A stretch of 6,023 bases of DNA from NCBI GenBank assembly GCA_900553415.1, contig USDH01000097.1, forward strand, positions 1 to 6,023, in the 5' to 3' direction. Of the stretch, positions 3,713-6,023 are shown one piece after another (position 1 is the stretch's first letter; every line of letters begins with the position of its first letter). A program made the translations under genes and the position numbers. Under the pieces are notes generated by a model. It did not search any database. It had not been told where the DNA came from and saw only the letters and a list, made by a program, of their open reading frames with translations. Origin of the DNA: an uncultured Collinsella sp. (GTDB taxonomy: Bacteria > Actinomycetota > Coriobacteriia > Coriobacteriales > Coriobacteriaceae).

Positions 3713-6023
3713 ATGGTCGCATTCGATCGCAATCCGCAAGACTTCAAGTATCTGCGCCTGCTGTCGAGACAGTTTCCCACCGAGCAATCCGCGTTTACCG
3801 AGATTATCAATCTCTCGGCCATTCTCAACCTGCCCAAAGGCACCGAGCATTTTATGAGCGACGTGCACGGCGAGTACGAAGCCTTTATGCACATCCTCAA
3901 CAACTGCTCGGGCGTCGTGCGCGAACATGTCGACGAGATTTTTGGCGACACGCTTTCCTTTGACGAAAAGGGCGAGCTGTGCACGCTCATCTACTACCCG
4001 CGCGAGAAGATCGACCTGGTCCGCAGCCGGCGCGAAGACTCGCCCACCTGGTACAGGACGATGCTTGACCAGCTCATCATGGTCGCCCGCTCGCTTTCGA
4101 GCCGCTATACGCGCTCCAAGGTGCGTAAGGCCATCCCACGCGATTACGCCTACATCATCGACGAGCTGCTGCACACGCATCCGGACGAGAACAACTATCG
4201 CGTGCGTTATCACGAGCGCATCGTGGAGTCCATCCTGGAGACAGCAAGCGCCGACGATTTTATCGAGTCGCTCGCCTCGCTCATCAAGCGGCTGGCCGTC
4301 GACCACCTGCACCTGGTGGGCGACATCTTCGACCGAGGCGGCGGCGCGGCCAAGATTATGGACCGCCTGCTCACCTACCATTCGCTCGACATCCAGTGGG
4401 GCAACCACGACCTACTGTGGATGGGCGCTGCAGCCGGTGAGCCCGCCTGCATCGCCACGGTGCTGCGCAACAACCTACGCTACGACAACTACGAGATCCT
4501 CGAGAACGACTACGGCATCTCGCTGCGTGAGCTTGTCGCCTTTGCCGATGCCACATACACCGCCGGTGAGTCCATCACCCCGCTGATCAAGGCCGTCAAC
4601 GTGCTGCTCTTTAAGCTCGAGGGTCAGATTATCCAGCGCCATCCCGAGTTCGACATGACCGACCGCCTGTTACTCGACAAGATCGATCACGACACCGGCA
4701 CGGTCACGCTCGCCGACGGCAGCGTGTGGCCGCTCACGACCAACGACTTCCCCACCGTCGATCCGGCGGACCCCTACACGCTCACGTCTCAGGAGCAGCA
4801 CATCATCGACAAGCTCGTGTCCGAGTTTGTCACCGCCGATCACCTGCATCGCCATATCGATTTCCTCTATTCCCACGGCTCGATGTACAAGGTCGCCAAC
4901 GGCAACCTGCTCTTCCACGGCTGCGTTCCGCTCAACGAAGACGGCACCTTTAGCAGCATGAACTGCTTGGGCACCTGGCACGCTGGCCGCGATTATCTCG
5001 ATTTTTGCGACCACATCGCCCGCCGCGCCTGGCGCGTGGGCGACCGCGACGCCCTCGACTGGATGTGGTACCTGTGGATTGGCTTTAACTCACCCGCCAG
5101 CGGACGCCTGGTGCGTACCTTTGAGCGCGCCTATATCGCCGATAAGAGCACCTGGGTCGAGCCGATGGACCCGTACTTTACGCTTACCAAGTCGCCCTCG
5201 GTCTGCGACGACATCATGCGCGAGTTTGGCGTCGCCCCTATGGCCTGTTCGCCGACGGGCCACATCATCAACGGCCACACGCCCGTTAAAACCACCAAGG
5301 GCGAGCAGCCCATCCGCGCCGAGGGCAAGCTGCTGGTCATCGATGGCGGCTTCTGCCGCGCTTACCATCCCAAGACGGGTATCGCCGGCTATACGCTCAT
5401 CTCGAGCTCGCGCGGCTGCCGCCTCAAGTCGCACCGGGCCTTTACGACGGTTGCCGAGGCACTCACACGCAACGTGGACATCGAGAGCGAGACCAACCGT
5501 TTTGACCAAGCAGACCGTCGCCGCATGGTGAGCGACACCGATTCCGGAGCCAAGATCCGCAGCCAGATCCAGGACGGCGACAAGACCCACACCAACCCCG
5601 ACTATACCGATTATGTTGTTCCCGCCCGGCAGGCCTACGCCTGGCAGGTAACGGCGGAGAGCCCTGCCACGCTGGTGTTCTTCATCGTTCTGCTGCTGGT
5701 GGTTCTGGTGAGTATGGCCACCTTCCGCTCCCCGGCGGTGGCGCTGATGCCGGATGTCACCGTAAAGCCCCTGCGAAGTAAAGCCAACGCCATCATCAAC
5801 CTTATGGGCTCTGCCGGCGGCATTTTGATCCTGGTGCTGGGCATGGTGTTCGCCACGGCCTCCGTGCGCAACGCCCTTATGAGCTACACCGCCTATTTTG
5901 CCGTTATCGCCGCCATTATGCTCACGGCTCTGGTGATCTTCCTGCTCACCGTCCGGGAGACGGAGTGGGCCGCTGAGATGCAGCAGCAGGCCGTGACCGC
6001 CGGTCTGGTGGAGCAGGCCGAGG
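3713..6023 (+). CDS. fbp: class III fructose-1,6-bisphosphatase, running in frame into a transporter fragment
   Basis: Hydrolyses fructose 1,6-bisphosphate to fructose 6-phosphate, the committed step of gluconeogenesis, in the cytosol; class III enzymes are metal-dependent phosphatases typical of Firmicutes and relatives. Calcineurin-type metal motifs are visible: SDVHGEY (Asp50, His52), GDIFDRGG (Asp204, Asp207, Arg208) and GNHD (230-233). Later come YSHGSMYK, GHTPV (521-525) and VIDGGF (542-547) followed by YHPKTGIAGYTL, all in class III order. The start at 3713 follows GGAAGGTG. Phosphatase similarity holds through RRRMVSDTDSGAK and SQIQD (Asp621, base 5575), where the family normally continues with a short DL..L-type helical C-terminus of some tens of residues. 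Instead the frame continues with no stop into an MFS transporter segment and is still open at the window end (770 codons visible). The phosphatase domain is complete in its catalytic parts but lacks its own end; the rest is probably a chimeric join. Confidence 0.93.
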   Translation, partial: MVAFDRNPQDFKYLRLLSRQFPTEQSAFTEIINLSAILNLPKGTEHFMSDVHGEYEAFMHILNNCSGVVREHVDEIFGDTLSFDEKGELCTLIYYPREKIDLVRSRREDSPTWYRTMLDQLIMVARSLSSRYTRSKVRKAIPRDYAYIIDELLHTHPDENNYRVRYHERIVESILETASADDFIESLASLIKRLAVDHLHLVGDIFDRGGGAAKIMDRLLTYHSLDIQWGNHDLLWMGAAAGEPACIATVLRNNLRYDNYEILENDYGISLRELVAFADATYTAGESITPLIKAVNVLLFKLEGQIIQRHPEFDMTDRLLLDKIDHDTGTVTLADGSVWPLTTNDFPTVDPADPYTLTSQEQHIIDKLVSEFVTADHLHRHIDFLYSHGSMYKVANGNLLFHGCVPLNEDGTFSSMNCLGTWHAGRDYLDFCDHIARRAWRVGDRDALDWMWYLWIGFNSPASGRLVRTFERAYIADKSTWVEPMDPYFTLTKSPSVCDDIMREFGVAPMACSPTGHIINGHTPVKTTKGEQPIRAEGKLLVIDGGFCRAYHPKTGIAGYTLISSSRGCRLKSHRAFTTVAEALTRNVDIESETNRFDQADRRRMVSDTDSGAKIRSQIQDGDKTHTNPDYTDYVVPARQAYAWQVTAESPATLVFFIVLLLVVLVSMATFRSPAVALMPDVTVKPLRSKANAIINLMGSAGGILILVLGMVFATASVRNALMSYTAYFAVIAAIMLTALVIFLLTVRETEWAAEMQQQAVTAGLVEQAE
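5576..6023 (+). other. MFS (SLC45/GPH-like) transporter internal fragment joined to fbp, likely from another organism
   Basis: In the fbp frame, 149 codons encode three hydrophobic helices. The first starts at about 5663 (PATLVFFIVLLLVV), the second follows IINLMGSAGG, and the third is at about 5888-5950 (YFAVIAAIMLTALVIFLLTV). Between the first two lies RSPAVALMPDVTVKPLRSKA (5726-5785). I recognise this conserved loop from a Firmicutes MFS family, between TM4 and TM5. A charged stretch (RETEWAAEMQQQ) follows the third helix, as expected for the central cytoplasmic loop. So the fragment corresponds to roughly TM4-TM6 of a 12-helix carrier; TM1-3 and the start codon are missing and the second half lies beyond the window. 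Valine codons here are 10 GTG to 2 GTC, against about 14 to 16 in the phosphatase part, and leucine is 12 CTG of 17. The substrate cannot be read; sugars would be an inference from the family. Confidence 0.82.

Noticed and set aside
3584..4408. 274-codon open frame on the minus strand opposite the 5' half of fbp
   Set aside because: Antisense shadow of fbp. The translation shows no family features and the frame extends into the regulatory spacer without a sensible start context.
5090..5590. Long open frame on the minus strand opposite the 3' half of fbp
   Set aside because: It lies wholly antisense to a phosphatase with all class III motifs. Its composition is the usual by-product of GC-rich third codon positions, and it shows no recognisable domain or RBS.
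1..6023. Search for a defence, toxin-antitoxin, CRISPR or mobile element system
   Set aside because: All substantial coding frames are explained by housekeeping-type proteins. There are no spaced direct repeats of array type, no transposase or integrase motifs, and no terminal repeats flanking the fbp/transporter junction.

Overview
The window looks like a gut actinobacterial chromosome of the Coriobacteriia type (Collinsella-like). I infer this from the high-GC third codon positions, the codon style and the protein flavour; no marker gene settles it. It is probably a metagenome or draft contig. I see no CRISPR array, tRNA, rRNA, insertion sequence or phage gene.

Left part (1-1138): the 3' part of an RsmB/NOP2-Sun type RNA cytosine-C5 methyltransferase (+), whose beginning lies outside the window. 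It converges on a 56-residue single-pass membrane protein on the minus strand (968-1138). Middle (1139-3392): a 191-base divergent spacer leads to a conserved TIM-barrel-like protein of unknown function (1330-2421, +). That gene and a DegV/FakB-family fatty-acid-binding protein (2502-3392, -) converge on a strong shared hairpin terminator at 2433-2460. Right part (3393-6023): an AT-richer spacer of about 320 bases with several short palindromes and repeats, then a class III fructose-1,6-bisphosphatase (fbp) starting at 3713.

The most striking feature is at the right end. The fbp reading frame does not stop. Near base 5575, where the last short C-terminal stretch of the phosphatase should follow, the frame passes without interruption into the middle of a major facilitator superfamily (MFS) transporter (roughly TM4-TM6 of 12) and runs off the window. 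Valine and leucine codon choice changes at the same place and resembles gut Firmicutes (Faecalibacterium/Subdoligranulum-like). The likeliest explanation is a chimeric contig join; a real rearrangement is possible but less likely.

The genes are housekeeping or lipid and carbon metabolism genes, each apparently in its own transcription unit. I see no multi-gene system and no convincing new defence or mobile system. The items worth a second look are the fbp/transporter junction, the 10-bp inverted repeat in the fbp leader, the short membrane protein, and the TIM-barrel gene that lacks a Shine-Dalgarno sequence.
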